Positions 8,969 to 18,829 of a stretch of 64,000 nucleotides of DNA are shown in pieces. This DNA is from Yponomeuta sedellus (lineage: Eukaryota > Arthropoda > Insecta > Lepidoptera > Yponomeutidae). The stretch is from assembly GCA_934045075.1 (NCBI GenBank), contig OW203730.1, forward strand, positions 11,026,692 through 11,090,691, written 5' to 3'. Made by a program: the position numbers and the translations under genes. The stretch's first letter is position 1. Each line of letters starts with the position of its first letter. The notes below the pieces were generated by a model. The model did not search any database, was not told the origin of the DNA, and saw only the letters and a program-made list of their open reading frames with translations.

Positions 8969-9180
8969 ACCTCTGTGGCGCAGCGGTAGCGCACCTGCCA
9001 TGCAAGAGATCCCGGGTTCGAACCACGGCTGGGGACAAAAAAAAACCCCAGGTCTTGGATGTTTACATGATTGTGATGTCGTTGTTTCTAGTTCCCACGA
9101 CACAGGATATCCTAGTTTGGGGCCGGAAGCAATGTATGTACCTGTATGTAAATTTTATGTTATGTTTATACTTAGGTACT
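8969..9180 (+). mobile_element. tRNA-derived SINE
   Basis: The head has a pol III A box (TGGCGCAGCGGTAGCGC, 8975-8991) and B box (GGGTTCGAACC, about 9013-9023), followed by an A-run and an unrelated body. A piece resembling its body occurs near 37400-37440. The SINE 3' border is uncertain. Confidence 0.75.
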
Positions 9181-9784
9181 TTCTTCACTTCTCAAAAAAT
9201 AAGTTAAAAAAATGTGTGACAAAACAATAAATTGTAAGGTAGATAAGCTATATAAGCAATAATGGATATGACATCGTCTTGAGCAGAGATTAGCTTTTGA
9301 GGAGCAATTATGGGTGGGGTCATTACGTACAATGGAAGCCATATCAACCCTTATACGCGTTTACTCTAGTCAATTACATTAATTCAACTGATAAGTAAAG
9401 TGACAATGTAAGGAAAGACAGTAGTCACAAAGTCACGACCATCAAGAAGAAAACTAGATTCCGCATGTGCAAATTCTAAGTTTACTATGTTTATAATAAT
9501 GCACGGGCGTCTTGAGACGCGCCCCCTCCGACTGCAATTTTACGACTTACTGCCCCTGCCTTACCCCTGCACTCTCACTGCCAAGGTATGGTCTGAGGCA
9601 CAAAATACTACCAGAAGATGTACCAGTAGGCCTAATGGAAACAAAGCATTATATTTTGTTTCATTAACTCGCACCGTAATTGAATAGAATGAAAATCTTT
9701 GACTGCAACCACAATCATAAAAATCACACAAGCTAGCCTAGAAGACTTATGCAGCATGAAATCAGCCCCCACATATAGGGGCAT

Positions 9785-10147
9785 CGCTCGTAGCTCCAGC
9801 TGCCTGATTGATCTTAAACGATCACGAAGGTAAAGCTACATAGGGCACGTTCAGAGCGTGGATGGGTGACCGTATATGACTAACGCTAGTGACATTTTTC
9901 CGAGCGGTTTCGTGCCTCGCATGGCACGTTAAGCAATTGGTGCCGGCTACCGTCGTCGATAGATGGCAGTCGTTTAGCCAAGTCAGAGGCCTTATAGGGC
10001 GGCTTGAAAACTTCTAACGGTAAGACTAGCCTCTTGCAAGCCTCCACCAATCCGGACTTAGGCCCTGTGGTGGTGGCCTATACCTTCCGTAGGGAGAGAC
10101 CCGTGCCCCTCGGTGGGGACATAATGGATTGATTATGATGATGATCA
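9785..10147 (+). mobile_element. 5S rRNA-derived SINE (SINE3 type)
   Basis: The 5' head resembles 5S rRNA: GATCTTAAACGATCACGAAG, then a GGTAAAGC A-box-like part and GGATGGGTGACCG, the 5S C box of the internal promoter. The body then runs through CCACCAATCCGGACTTAGG and ends near GTGGGGACATAATGGATTG. Related copies lie at 11043-11275, 34750-34972 and 62676-63022. Confidence 0.8.
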
Positions 10148-10154
10148 TATAGGG

Positions 10155-10270
10155 GAAAAATTATCGACTTAGTGATAAGGCCGCCGTCTGTACTCTTAGG
10201 TTAAGAAATATCTGTGTAATTTCCATTTTTATGTACAATAAAGTGTTCTCTCTCTCTCTCTCTCTCTCTT
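10155..10270 (+). mobile_element. 3' tail of a non-LTR retrotransposon ending in (TC)n
   Basis: Contains ACTTAGTGATAAGGCCGCC and ends TGTACAATAAAGTGTTCTC followed by (TC)n. The same kind of tail in inverse orientation is at 12463-12610. The motif is typical of lepidopteran LINE 3' ends; the clade is not certain. Confidence 0.6.
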
Positions 10271-10308
10271 ACTGGGAGAGTACAAGGGATCCTTGTACTA
10301 TCCCAGTA
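10270..10308. repeat. Short inverted repeat beside (TC)n
   Basis: TACTGGGAGAGTACAAGG is followed after 3 bases by its near reverse complement ending at 10308, and a third variant follows at 10312-10330. (TC)n on the left and (AG)n on the right (about 10341-10352) extend the symmetry. Confidence 0.7.
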
Positions 10309-10354
10309 GCCTTGCTGGGATAGTGCAAGGAGGCTGGTAACAGAGAGAGAGATG

Positions 10355-11042
10355 GGAAGCATGATGGGAGGCTGGGCAAACCTACCTATTAGTCACTTCA
10401 TCAATATTTAGTAGTTGCTGTACTACAGTAGTTTAAGTACCTACATAAAATAAACTTCTGTATTTTACCATTCTATGTCGGAATAGGTAGAGGTAGTTAT
10501 GTTTATACTATACTAGGGACCCACGGACTATAACCCAACACCCGACCTAGACGGAAACAATACGCCAAAATTGCGCAATTCCAGACTCCTCTACGAGGTA
10601 ATGATTCGACGAAGGTTATTCGAAACTCTGCCAGCTGGCGGAGATTACGGGAAAATATGGTTTTAAAGGAGAACAGGCGGAGCAGTATATCAGTACTCAG
10701 GGCCTTAGAAATTCTGAGGTCTTAGCTCTGTATGAATATCCGTCACTAGTAGGTTGGTAAGACAGTCGATAGCAGGTCATCCTAGTCATTTTTGTTATGA
10801 TGTCGTCTATAACGTTACTGAGTAGAGACTAGAGCTCACGCGAGTAATAGTTGTTGTGCTATGAACTGTACCATATTTTCGTGTGTCACTCGATGTGTGT
10901 CAAACGTATCATTGAAAGGAAAAGAGTGATTAGTTTCTTACCTCCAAAGATATTGGTAGTTCTTCTCAGTAGACCTCAATATATAATTCAACAACGTTTA
11001 ATAGCTTATTGGCTCATTTCGTTTCATCATGTGTTTTTCTGA
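10355..11042. other. Intergenic stretch, nothing recognised
   Basis: No credible gene, tRNA or repeat border seen. Confidence 0.45.
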
Positions 11043-11275
11043 ACCGCTCGTAGCCCCGGCGGCCTGAGTGACCTTAAATGATCACGAAGGTTGAGCAACA
11101 TAGGGCACGTTCAATGCATGCATGGGTGACCACTAACGCTGGTGGCATTTTTCCGAGCAGTTCCGTGCTAGCCTCCACCAATCCGGACTTGGCCCCCTGG
11201 TGGAGTATAGCCTACACCTTACTCAGGGAAGAAACCCTTGCCGGTGGGGACATAATGAGTTGATGTGATTATGTG
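11043..11275 (+). mobile_element. 5S rRNA-derived SINE, internally deleted
   Basis: Same family as 9785-10147. It has the 5S-like head (CTTAAATGATCACGAAGG, ATGGGTGACC) and the tail (CCTCCACCAATCCGGACTTG, GGTGGGGACATAATG). The middle section present in the first copy (about 9930-10030) is missing here. Confidence 0.75.
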
Positions 11276-11409
11276 TTTTTCTCGCACTATTTTACGTATT
11301 TCGAAAATGTTTTGTTACTTAAATGTTTGTAGGTACTAACATAAATAGAGTAGGTACTAACACGATGGACGTATGGCACGTTTACAATTTTAATTACCTA
11401 CTTAAATTC

Positions 11410-11542
11410 TGACAGTAAGGCCCGCCACTGTCTTACCATTCTCCACCAACACGGACTTGGCCCCCGTGGTGGAGTATGGCCTAACCTTGGTGCGATGCAG
11501 GAAGAGACCCGTGCTCCAGCAGTGGGGACATACAAAAGGTTG
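11410..11542 (+). repeat. SINE/LINE tail fragment (CAGCAGTGGGG family)
   Basis: Carries the body seen in the 5S-derived SINEs (GACTTGGCCCCCGTGGTGGA, then GGAAGAGACCCGTGC and CAGCAGTGGGGACATACAAA) without a 5S head. It could be a 5'-truncated SINE or the tail of a partner LINE. Confidence 0.6.
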
Positions 11543-11544
11543 TT

Positions 11545-12455
11545 ATCACATATCACTTAAATTTAAATATTGTTACACTCTTTGTGAACTAAGGGGGAAA
11601 AAACTACAATCGGCGACGATGCAGAAGTTCCGTGAGTTAAATGATATCGGTTTCTAATGTAAGATATTTAGAACATTACCCATGGATTTCATTAATTTGC
11701 GAACTAAACACGTCTATCAATAACGAAGGTTCAAGGTCCAGTACATAAGAAAGCTGATCAAACCTTTATTTTTTGCTGCACAGTCAATCGTATGAATGTA
11801 CACAAGTAGTTACCTAGAATAAGCGTGTAAATAATTGTTATTCGGCGAATAACAACTAATTTTTTTGCTTGTTTTTGGTTAAAATCTACGATCATAATAA
11901 GACCTGGCGTGAAATCCAGCCATAAGCCAGCCAGCAAAATAATTCAACGTTAAGAAGTCAAAGCAAAAGGCCTCAACAATCTGTCACTCTACAAAATAAA
12001 GAAAAGCACGAGACTTTAATAACGTAAGTATTATGCAGTGGCAGACAGCTATGCTATTTGTATGGTTCCAAAAACCACATGGCATGTCGTTTAATTTTGT
12101 CAAGTGAATGAGGAAGTGTAGTTGAAATGCAAAAAACTGGCTTGACATCTTGAGAAGTATCATTAAAGTCGCATTAAAATAATAATTGTGGTCAAGTTTG
12201 TTGCAAACAGAAAGAACAACAAAGCGATGTGATATGAAACTTGTTGCTAAAACTCTGTTTGTATTCTTATTTCGGGTAAAAGTAATATTGGGGATTTCAG
12301 TAGTAGATACCCGGTCTACTTGCATAGGTACGCTGTAGCTGTAGATGATACTGAATTCTTTGCAATAACGATCCAACGCTAAAGTTGTGAAGGTGTAGTT
12401 CCTCGACTGTCGACTCGAAATTGAGAGACCTCGTAGTGCTTACTATTCTTGTATT
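11545..12455. other. Intergenic stretch, nothing recognised
   Basis: The longest minus-strand ORF here (11984-12376, 130 codons) has no recognisable domain and its residue composition looks like translated non-coding DNA. Confidence 0.5.
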
Positions 12456-12459
12456 ATAT

Positions 12460-12462
<3 letters not shown>

Positions 12463-12491
<29 letters not shown>

Positions 12492-12615
12492 GATCACTTT
12501 ATTGCACAACCAAAAAAAAGAATACTAACATAATTTCTTAAATCTAAGTAATATTATACAATCGGCGGTCTCATCGCTAAGTGCGATCTCCTTCAGACAG
12601 CCTTTGGAAGGAGTG
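12463..12615 (-). mobile_element. LINE 3' tail with (GATA)n
   Basis: On the minus strand: CTCCTTCCAAAGGCTGTC, CACTTAGCGATGAGACCGCC, then TTGTGCAATAAAGTGATCTC and (TATC)n. It matches the arrangement of the plus-strand tail at 10155-10270. Confidence 0.6.
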
Positions 12616-12621
12616 TATTAG

Positions 12622-13075
12622 ATTATTAGATTAGATTAGATTAAAACTCTTTATTGTAATAATAATAATATTGGCCTTTTTGCATCTACTTAATGAGATG
12701 ATTTATAGAGCGTCCAGTGGTATCTTCACTCACACTAGATGGGTGAAGGGACCACTCCGACGCTGTAGTGCCTGGGACAAGGTTTTATAGATGGTGTAGG
12801 CTTGCCCAGCACCTATACCACCCTGACAGCTTAGTCGGCCTTGCCCACAGGAAAGACTAGTCAATACGTGCGGAGCCAACCAAGCCGCGGGTTTCCTCAC
12901 GATGTTTACCTTCACCGTTAGCGTGTGGTATTGCGACTACAAATTCGCAAATGTACGTAACTTTGAAATTAAACAAAGTCATTGGTACATGCCCGCACTC
13001 GGGATCGAACCTGGGGCTCTCGCTTGCCAGTCTATGGTTCTACCCACTGAGCTACCACCGCTTCTTTATTCTGCT
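12622..13075 (-). mobile_element. tRNA-derived SINE, about 450 bp
   Basis: On the minus strand the 5' head at 13064-12990 has a tRNA-like A box (GGTAGCTCAGTGGGTAGAA) and B box (GGTTCGATCCC). The body follows, and the 3' end is a (TTTAATC/TAATC)n-like tail at about 12650-12622. Several short spurious ORFs lie inside. Confidence 0.65.
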
Positions 13076-13079
13076 TCTT

Positions 13080-13625
13080 TATTGTACCACCAGTAAAAAT
13101 GAAAGCCTTACATGACTTAAAGATGTAATGTTTATGATGAAGGTTTTTCTTATACATATTAAGGTGAGGTTCGAACAAAATTAATAAGGAAATAGCAAAA
13201 TATAGGTAGGTAATCTATCATGTGTCTCTTGTAACCATTTAATTATTGATAGGGTCAGCAAAGAATAAAAGGTACTAGGGTCAATTAGTTTTCCTAGAAA
13301 TGGCATTTTTCAAAAAACACTAAAAAATAAGTGCATCAGAAAGTCAATCGTATAACAGAAAAGAGGGAACGGAGTTTGCCGAAAATATAGCGAAAGCCAG
13401 GTTGGTGCACATTTTACAAAGTTTGACCTAAAAACTCCCGTAAATGGTAAATGCAAAGGGGGTTAAACAATGCTCCGAATCACGCCCAGCTAAGCACAAA
13501 TCCCCATTTATCATGAAGCAGCAACATTTTACACACAAACTTACTAGGACAGAAATACCGATAACTCTAAAATAAAATACTCGGTACAAAATTACTTAAA
13601 GTACAAAAACGTTACTAAGTAGGCG
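13080..13625. other. Intergenic stretch, nothing recognised
   Basis: AT-rich DNA without recognisable genes. Confidence 0.45.
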
Positions 13626-13659
13626 TTAAGGCGCTTAGGGGCGCTAACTAGCGCCACCA

Positions 13660-14140
13660 TACATACATACGTACATACATACATACATACATACATACAT
13701 ACATACATACATACATACATACATACATACATACATACATACATACATACATACATACATACATACATACATACATACATACATACATACATACATACAT
13801 ACATACATACATACATACATACATACATACATACATACATACATACATACATACATACATACATACATACATACATACATACATACATACATACATACAT
13901 ACATACATACATACATACATACATACATACATACATAGTCTCACGCCTGTATCCCAGAGGGGTAGGCAGAGACCGGGGACTGCCACTTGCCACGATGCTG
14001 ACACCTGACACGATCACCTTCGCTTCATCAACGTTCATAAGTCGTTGCATGCACGCACGCCGGTTCCGGGTACTGTTTATCTTTTCCGTTGCTAATAAAT
14101 CCCCTATTTGGTCGATGTAAGTCCGTCGGTATTCCATTGG
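13660..14140 (-). mobile_element. LINE 3' fragment inserted in the MITE, with 11-bp TSD
   Basis: Positions 13937-14129 match the LINE segment at about 62015-62195, including the coding part for VDEAKV...YPSG on the minus strand. The insertion is 5'-truncated. TAGCGCCACCA occurs on both sides (13649-13659 and 14141-14151), fitting a target-primed insertion. Just inside the right junction, 14131-14140 is the inverse of adjacent MITE sequence. Confidence 0.7.
13667..13936. repeat. (ACAT)n microsatellite, about 270 bp
   Basis: Almost pure tetranucleotide repeat forming the 3' tail of the LINE fragment. Its minus-strand translations (MYVC repeats) are not genes. Confidence 0.95.
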
Positions 14141-14321
14141 TAGCGCCACCAATGGGATAAAAATCATAACTTGTTTTATAATACGTTTTTATCTAACAGT
14201 GAACATCAGAAATCCTAACAACGGTGATAACTATTTTTAGAACCTACAGTCTAGAACCTAGGATCAACAATCTAGTACTAATCGATTTCCGCCACTTTTC
14301 GCCACGCCATTCCACTTACAT

Positions 14322-14397
14322 GCCGGGATTCGAACACATAACCTACCGATTGAAAGGCCGGTGTTCTACTTTCCGCTACACCGCTGATACGCTATAT
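14322..14397 (-). repeat. tRNA-like SINE head fragment
   Basis: On the minus strand AGCGGTGTAGCGGAAAGTAG resembles an A box region and GTGTTCGAATCCCGGCA a B box. The body beyond it is not clear. Confidence 0.5.
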
Positions 14398-14624
14398 ATT
14401 TTTAATAAAATTCGCGCTAACCAATGTCCATTCTATTTAACACATTGTACCTGGTTGACCTATGTGGTTGTAAGCTTTACTATTTATCAAATAGAGCCAC
14501 TCCAAAACAGAGCAACCGTAAAAAGAAATATGACATATTTAAAAAATTGCGAAAATTGTTTGAGCAAACTCGAAGTGAGTATGTTCATTCGTAGCAATGT
14601 TTCGACACACACTTCTTTTTCTGC

Positions 14625-14815
14625 TTCTTCTTCTTCTTCAGGGTATATTAGTCCACAGCAGGACATAGCCCTCCCCTAATGAGCGCCATAGCGCCCTGTC
14701 TTCAGCCTACCGTATCCAGCATCTGCCTCCATCATCGGCAAACGTAGTGTAGGACGCCCTTCAACTAGGTGGGATGACGATCTGCGAAAAACTGCAGGCA
14801 GATGCCGGACACACA
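14625..14815 (-). mobile_element. RTE-like LINE 3' end fragment
   Basis: On the minus strand it contains CTGCAGGCAGATGCCGGA, GGGGAGGGCTATGTCCTGCT and ends in (GAA)n. Similar tails occur at 37040-37135, 40095-40132 and 57540-57605. Such GTCCAGCAGTGGAC tails end common lepidopteran LINEs. Confidence 0.6.
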
Positions 14816-14906
14816 TACTACTAATTAGCAATAGTGGCATGCTTTCGTGCTACTAATCAGCATGTGTAACTGCATCTTAATTATAGCCTAATCAATGTTT
14901 AACTTC

Positions 14907-15035
14907 TGACAGTAAGGCCCGCCACTATCTTACTTGCACCAACCCGGACTTGGCCCCGTGGTGGAGTATTGCCTAACCTTCCTGCAATGCAGGAAGAGAC
15001 CCGTGCCCCAGCAGTGGGGTCACACAGGGTTTCAA
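14907..15035 (+). repeat. SINE/LINE tail fragment (CAGCAGTGGGG family)
   Basis: Same body as 11410-11542, including CAGTAAGGCCCGCCACT, GGACTTGGCCCCGTGGTGGA and CCCCAGCAGTGGGG. Confidence 0.6.
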
Positions 15036-15179
15036 TCGCATCGCAATGTTTAGGACTGGTTGTTGCTTTACTCATGGGATCTTGTTAGGTACGTGGGTAC
15101 TCGTACCAACTTAGGTATTTGTAAGATTTAATGTATTTAGTGAGAAGATGGTCAGAAAGGAGTATTTTTCGCTGCCTTA

Positions 15180-15350
15180 TTATTTAGTACTGCCCCGCGG
15201 TGTTACCCGCGGTTTATTAGGGAAAACAATTGATATTTTCACGCAGTACAACGTAGCCTATGTGTTAATCCGGAGTGTCAGCTAACTCCATGTCAAACTT
15301 TATTAAAATCGCTCCAGCCGTGAAGAAGTAACAAACATAACATAGGTAGG
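15180..15350 (+). repeat. Dispersed lepidopteran repeat (GTAGCCTATGTGTTA family)
   Basis: Contains CCCCGCGGTGTTACCCGCGG, CGTAGCCTATGTGTTAATCC and AAAATCGCTCCAGCCGTGAA. It shares these blocks with 32840-33035 and partly with 63295-63425. Confidence 0.5.
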
Positions 15351-15377
15351 TACTTATATTCTTTTTGTTGCACTAAC

Positions 15378-15535
15378 CCGTGCTGAGGATAATTTAAAAA
15401 AACCTATTGAGAGGCTAAAAATTCCGCCCATGCCGGGACTCGAACCCGTGACCTCTGGTACGGTTAGCCAAAGGTCGCGGGTTCGAGTCCCGGCATGCGC
15501 GGAATTTTTTGCCTCTAAATAGGTATTTTAAAACA
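15378..15535. repeat. Fold-back tRNA-like repeat
   Basis: A minus-oriented piece (GCACTAACCCGTGCTGAGG, then GCCGGGACTCGAACCC) is followed at once by a plus-oriented piece (GGGTTCGAGTCCCGGC, then GCCTCTAAATAGG). The two halves fold on each other. Same family as the array at 57965-59022. Confidence 0.7.
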
Positions 15536-15539
15536 TACA

Positions 15540-16489
15540 TACTCACAAATTTTTGCCTTTGTTATTTAGTGTAATAACTCGACCCAAAGGCAGCTGCTAA
15601 CATTATATGGTACGTTAATATTTTTTTTTGATTGTATGTTAACTGAACTGGGTAAACGTAGGTATTATCTCGATACATATTTTTCTTGGGCTAATAATTT
15701 ACCCTTCTATGGTAGTTGTTTTGTGCATTTTTATCGCTATACTCCCTTGACGATGATTTATTGCTGTCGAGACTCAGGTAACGTGAAAATAAAAAAAATA
15801 TGGAGTTCAATTATGCATCATTTAAAAGAACTCATGCATATAAATCAATATAATCACAGAGCGTTCTCTGTAATGACAGGGCTTCAGCGCCGGCTGGAGG
15901 TTGTAGTAATAGTAGATAGTATAGTTATGTATAAATTGTTCAATGTACACTACTAAACCTTAACAATATAATATGTAGGTACCAAGTTGTAAACTCGCCC
16001 ACGTCACAAATAAATTAATTAAATTCACGCAAAGAAAATATTTTTTTTTTTAAATATAACTTTCGTAGGCACTACTCATTATTCATATGAATTACTTGTT
16101 TTTTTTTTCGGAGTCAGAAGAGCTTAATCACGATCATTAAATTTTAATGATGAGTAGAGTGGCTCGAGTGGTACAAATATCCTAAAAGTCCGTTCGGACG
16201 CTGCCCAGTGAAAATTGCTGGCTGTTTATTTTCACGTAGGTACCTACATTGCCGGTCCGGAAACCTATTCCACTCGCATGGGGCCTGGGATAGACGGTGT
16301 GCTGGTTGGTACAGGAAGGCGAAGTGACAAAACGGTTCCTTTTTTATTACCTAATTGCTCTTTCGTAATTAGTGCGCTACAAAAGAGTTGCTATTGTATT
16401 AGCGATAGCATTAAAAAGACGAGTCAAGAGAAAAAAAATTATGAAGCATTGGCTTCAAGAGCGAGATCAAAATACAAATCTAAATTTAT
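15540..16489. other. Intergenic stretch, nothing recognised
   Basis: Short ORFs at 15636-15956 and 16215-16499 have no recognisable domain. Confidence 0.45.
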
Positions 16490-16633
16490 TAAGGGCTGAT
16501 TTTTGAATAGTCAGATAACTTTTATCTGAGGAATAAAAATGGCGGTTTGACATAATTTTCATACGTAAGCTGTCAAACCGCCATTTTTATTCCTCAGATA
16601 AAAGTTATCTGACTATTGAAAAATCAGCCCTAA
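16490..16633. mobile_element. MITE: near-perfect 138-bp hairpin with TAA duplication
   Basis: GGGCTGATTTTTGAATAGTC starts one arm at 16493, and its reverse complement ends the other at 16630. The arms are about 60 bp with a single mismatch and an 18-bp centre. TAA stands directly outside both ends (16490-16492 and 16631-16633). A TWA duplication with G-rich termini suggests the PIF/Harbinger superfamily, which is my inference. Confidence 0.85.
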
Positions 16634-16641
16634 ATCAGATA

Positions 16642-16682
16642 CGGGAATACCAAGAAATGGCATCCATTTCTTGGTATTCCCG
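16642..16682. repeat. Perfect 19-bp stem hairpin with 3-base loop
   Basis: CGGGAATACCAAGAAATGG, loop CAT, then the exact reverse complement. It lies 9 bases from the MITE border. Confidence 0.9.
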
Positions 16683-16689
16683 AAACTTA

Positions 16690-18195
16690 TTTATTGAAAA
16701 TTATTTACGCGTATCGTGTAAATACTGACATGATAAATTTCGATTAGAGATTAGACACTCGATATAAATCGCAGGATTTCTGGATTTTACAGCGAAATCC
16801 GACGATCCGCATCACGATCCATGATCCACTATACTACACTATACTACATTCGATAAATATCGTAAGCCTCCAAATAGGTATCGTGATAAATATCGAGCGT
16901 GTAGCATGCGCCATTGCGATATTTAGTAAGTGTCACTGAAGTGTCACTTGTATTGGATTCGGGAAGAGACGGCGTTTGACTCTCATGCCTCTGCCGCCAC
17001 CACACCAAACACGGCTGAAATTTAAAATTCCATTTCCGGGAATTGGGAAAAAGTTTAAATTGCCCTCAGTTAAAGTTACTGTGGTGTTATTTGCATTATT
17101 TCAGTGTGTATACCGTGTATATCTATGTGTATGTATATGCCGGACCCAGAGAGCACTTAGCACAGTATGATATCACATTATCACATTGGTTTAATACCAA
17201 TGCAATCTAAATAAAAATGCTACTTTCCGAATTGAGAATTTCGCCAATAAGTAGTTAACTGTAGTGCTGTCTCTCTGAATTTCCCAGAAAAGAGCAGGAC
17301 AGAATGTTACATAAGTATATACTTAATGAAATTTTTAATTCAGAAACCAGCCCTTCTTTATCTTTATCTGTCTCTATACCTACCTAGGCAAAAGTGTAGG
17401 CATTAGTGTAGGAGTTGTTATGGTAGGTATCATATGTTAATTTTATTGGTACCGATCTACTATAGAAAAGAGAAAATTGTTCTGTGATGCTGACTTACCT
17501 AAATAAATTTCACTTCATAGATTTGGTTTGATAATTACTTCGTATGACTTTTCATTAGGGTTAGAATAAATTATATACTTAAACATTAAATCAGTCATAA
17601 AGTACCTATTTTTCATCATAGAAATATCATAAGGAAATAATATAAGTATAGGTAAATTACGTGCTCATATAGATGAGCAATTAATTTATTTCCTTCTCAT
17701 CGGACTTTAGGACACATAATAGGTACGTACTATTTGGGTAATCAAGACTTATAAGACCCAATATTTTATTTTATTTATTAAGGAGCACCAACATATACAT
17801 GCATGTATATCGCAGTAATATTTACATAGGTATTTCTATGAGAGGCTGGAGTCTATACTAAATTCTGTGTGAGAGGTCTCTAGGCCCGTGCCTGAAACAT
17901 ACAATGAACCTAGGAAAGTAGGTAGGTACGGTAAGTAACGACATCTAGGTTTGAATCGCCTCCACTAAGATAGCGGCTACAGAAAAGGGGCGCGCATCAC
18001 GCCCTTGCCCTATCTCTTGCATGGGCTTCGTGTCCCTTCTCCCTTCACGCTATAGGTATATTTACGAAAGGTCTTCTGTGTGGCCGCTGGAAATACCTAT
18101 AAAGCTCAGTGTCAGGTACCGAAGCTCGCGTGTAAAAGGCGACGAAACCTTGAAGTTCCGTCTACCACCAGTAGATGGCGTATTTGTTGAATTAT
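16690..18195. other. Intergenic stretch, nothing recognised
   Basis: No coding or repeat feature that I can support. Confidence 0.4.
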
Positions 18196-18349
18196 GATTT
18201 AATTCAAGAGTCCGAGCGTTTTTACCGCTTAAGGGGTTCCATTTCTACGTAGTAACACTAGCAATTATTTTTGTCTATTGGTGGTCAATGAAACTAGATC
18301 CTAGGAAGGAGCACAAATCTGAAGCTAGATAGTATTTATTGTAAAACGG

Positions 18350-18545
18350 CCGGTTTTGGCGTTCCTTAAGGCGCTCCATGAGGCTAGCGCCACCAATGAA
18401 AACAATCATTTTTGACAGAAAATTATTGCAAAAAGGTGTCTTGAGTATCCTCTCAATCAAGCTAATAGGACCCACGGCAGAGTAGGTACCTCCTAAAGGG
18501 CTCAATCCAACACACTAGCGCCACCATTGGAAATCCGATTTTTTT
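18350..18545. repeat. Degenerate MITE pieces (TTAAGGCGC / TAGCGCCACCA family)
   Basis: CCTTAAGGCGCTCCATGAGG, CTAGCGCCACCAATG (about 18383) and ACTAGCGCCACCATTGG (about 18515) echo the termini of the MITE at 20533-20821. Borders are unclear. Confidence 0.4.
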
Positions 18546-18829
18546 AAATAATATGTAAAGTGATTTTATGCCCCATGTACTTTAGAGAAATTCCGTTGAT
18601 GGTGCTACTGCATGATTGATTGTTGTTATGATTATGATTGTTACTGCATGGAGCCCCTTAAGGAGTCAGTCGCTGGCCCCACAAATCTCTATTAACATGA
18701 TTGAGAGAATACTCAGACACTGCAGAAATTATGTGTTAAAAATGTATTTTGTTTGATGGCGCTAGTGAACTTCATATGACCAACTTTCATACAGCTACCA
18801 TGAGGATTTCGAAGTACATAGGTACCTCT

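Larger units (their letters stand above)
13626..14310. mobile_element. MITE (TTAAGGCGC family) interrupted by a LINE fragment
   Basis: The left end TTAAGGCGCTTAGGGGCGC with the inner motif AACTAGCGCCACCA matches the MITE at 20533-20821. The MITE body resumes at 14141 (TAGCGCCACCAATGGGATAA) and can be followed to about 14290 (ATCGATTTCCGC), after which similarity is lost. The insert between is a LINE 3' fragment with a long (ACAT)n tail. Confidence 0.7.

Noticed and set aside
9785..9860. Genuine 5S rRNA gene
   Set aside because: Only the internal promoter part resembles 5S, with several changes, and it continues into a SINE body shared by other copies.
13667..13936. CRISPR-like repeat array
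   Set aside because: It is a uniform tetranucleotide with no spacers, in a eukaryotic genome.
13592..14167. Long minus-strand ORFs made of MYVC repeats
   Set aside because: They are translations of the (ACAT)n microsatellite; a 4-base repeat has no stop in several frames.
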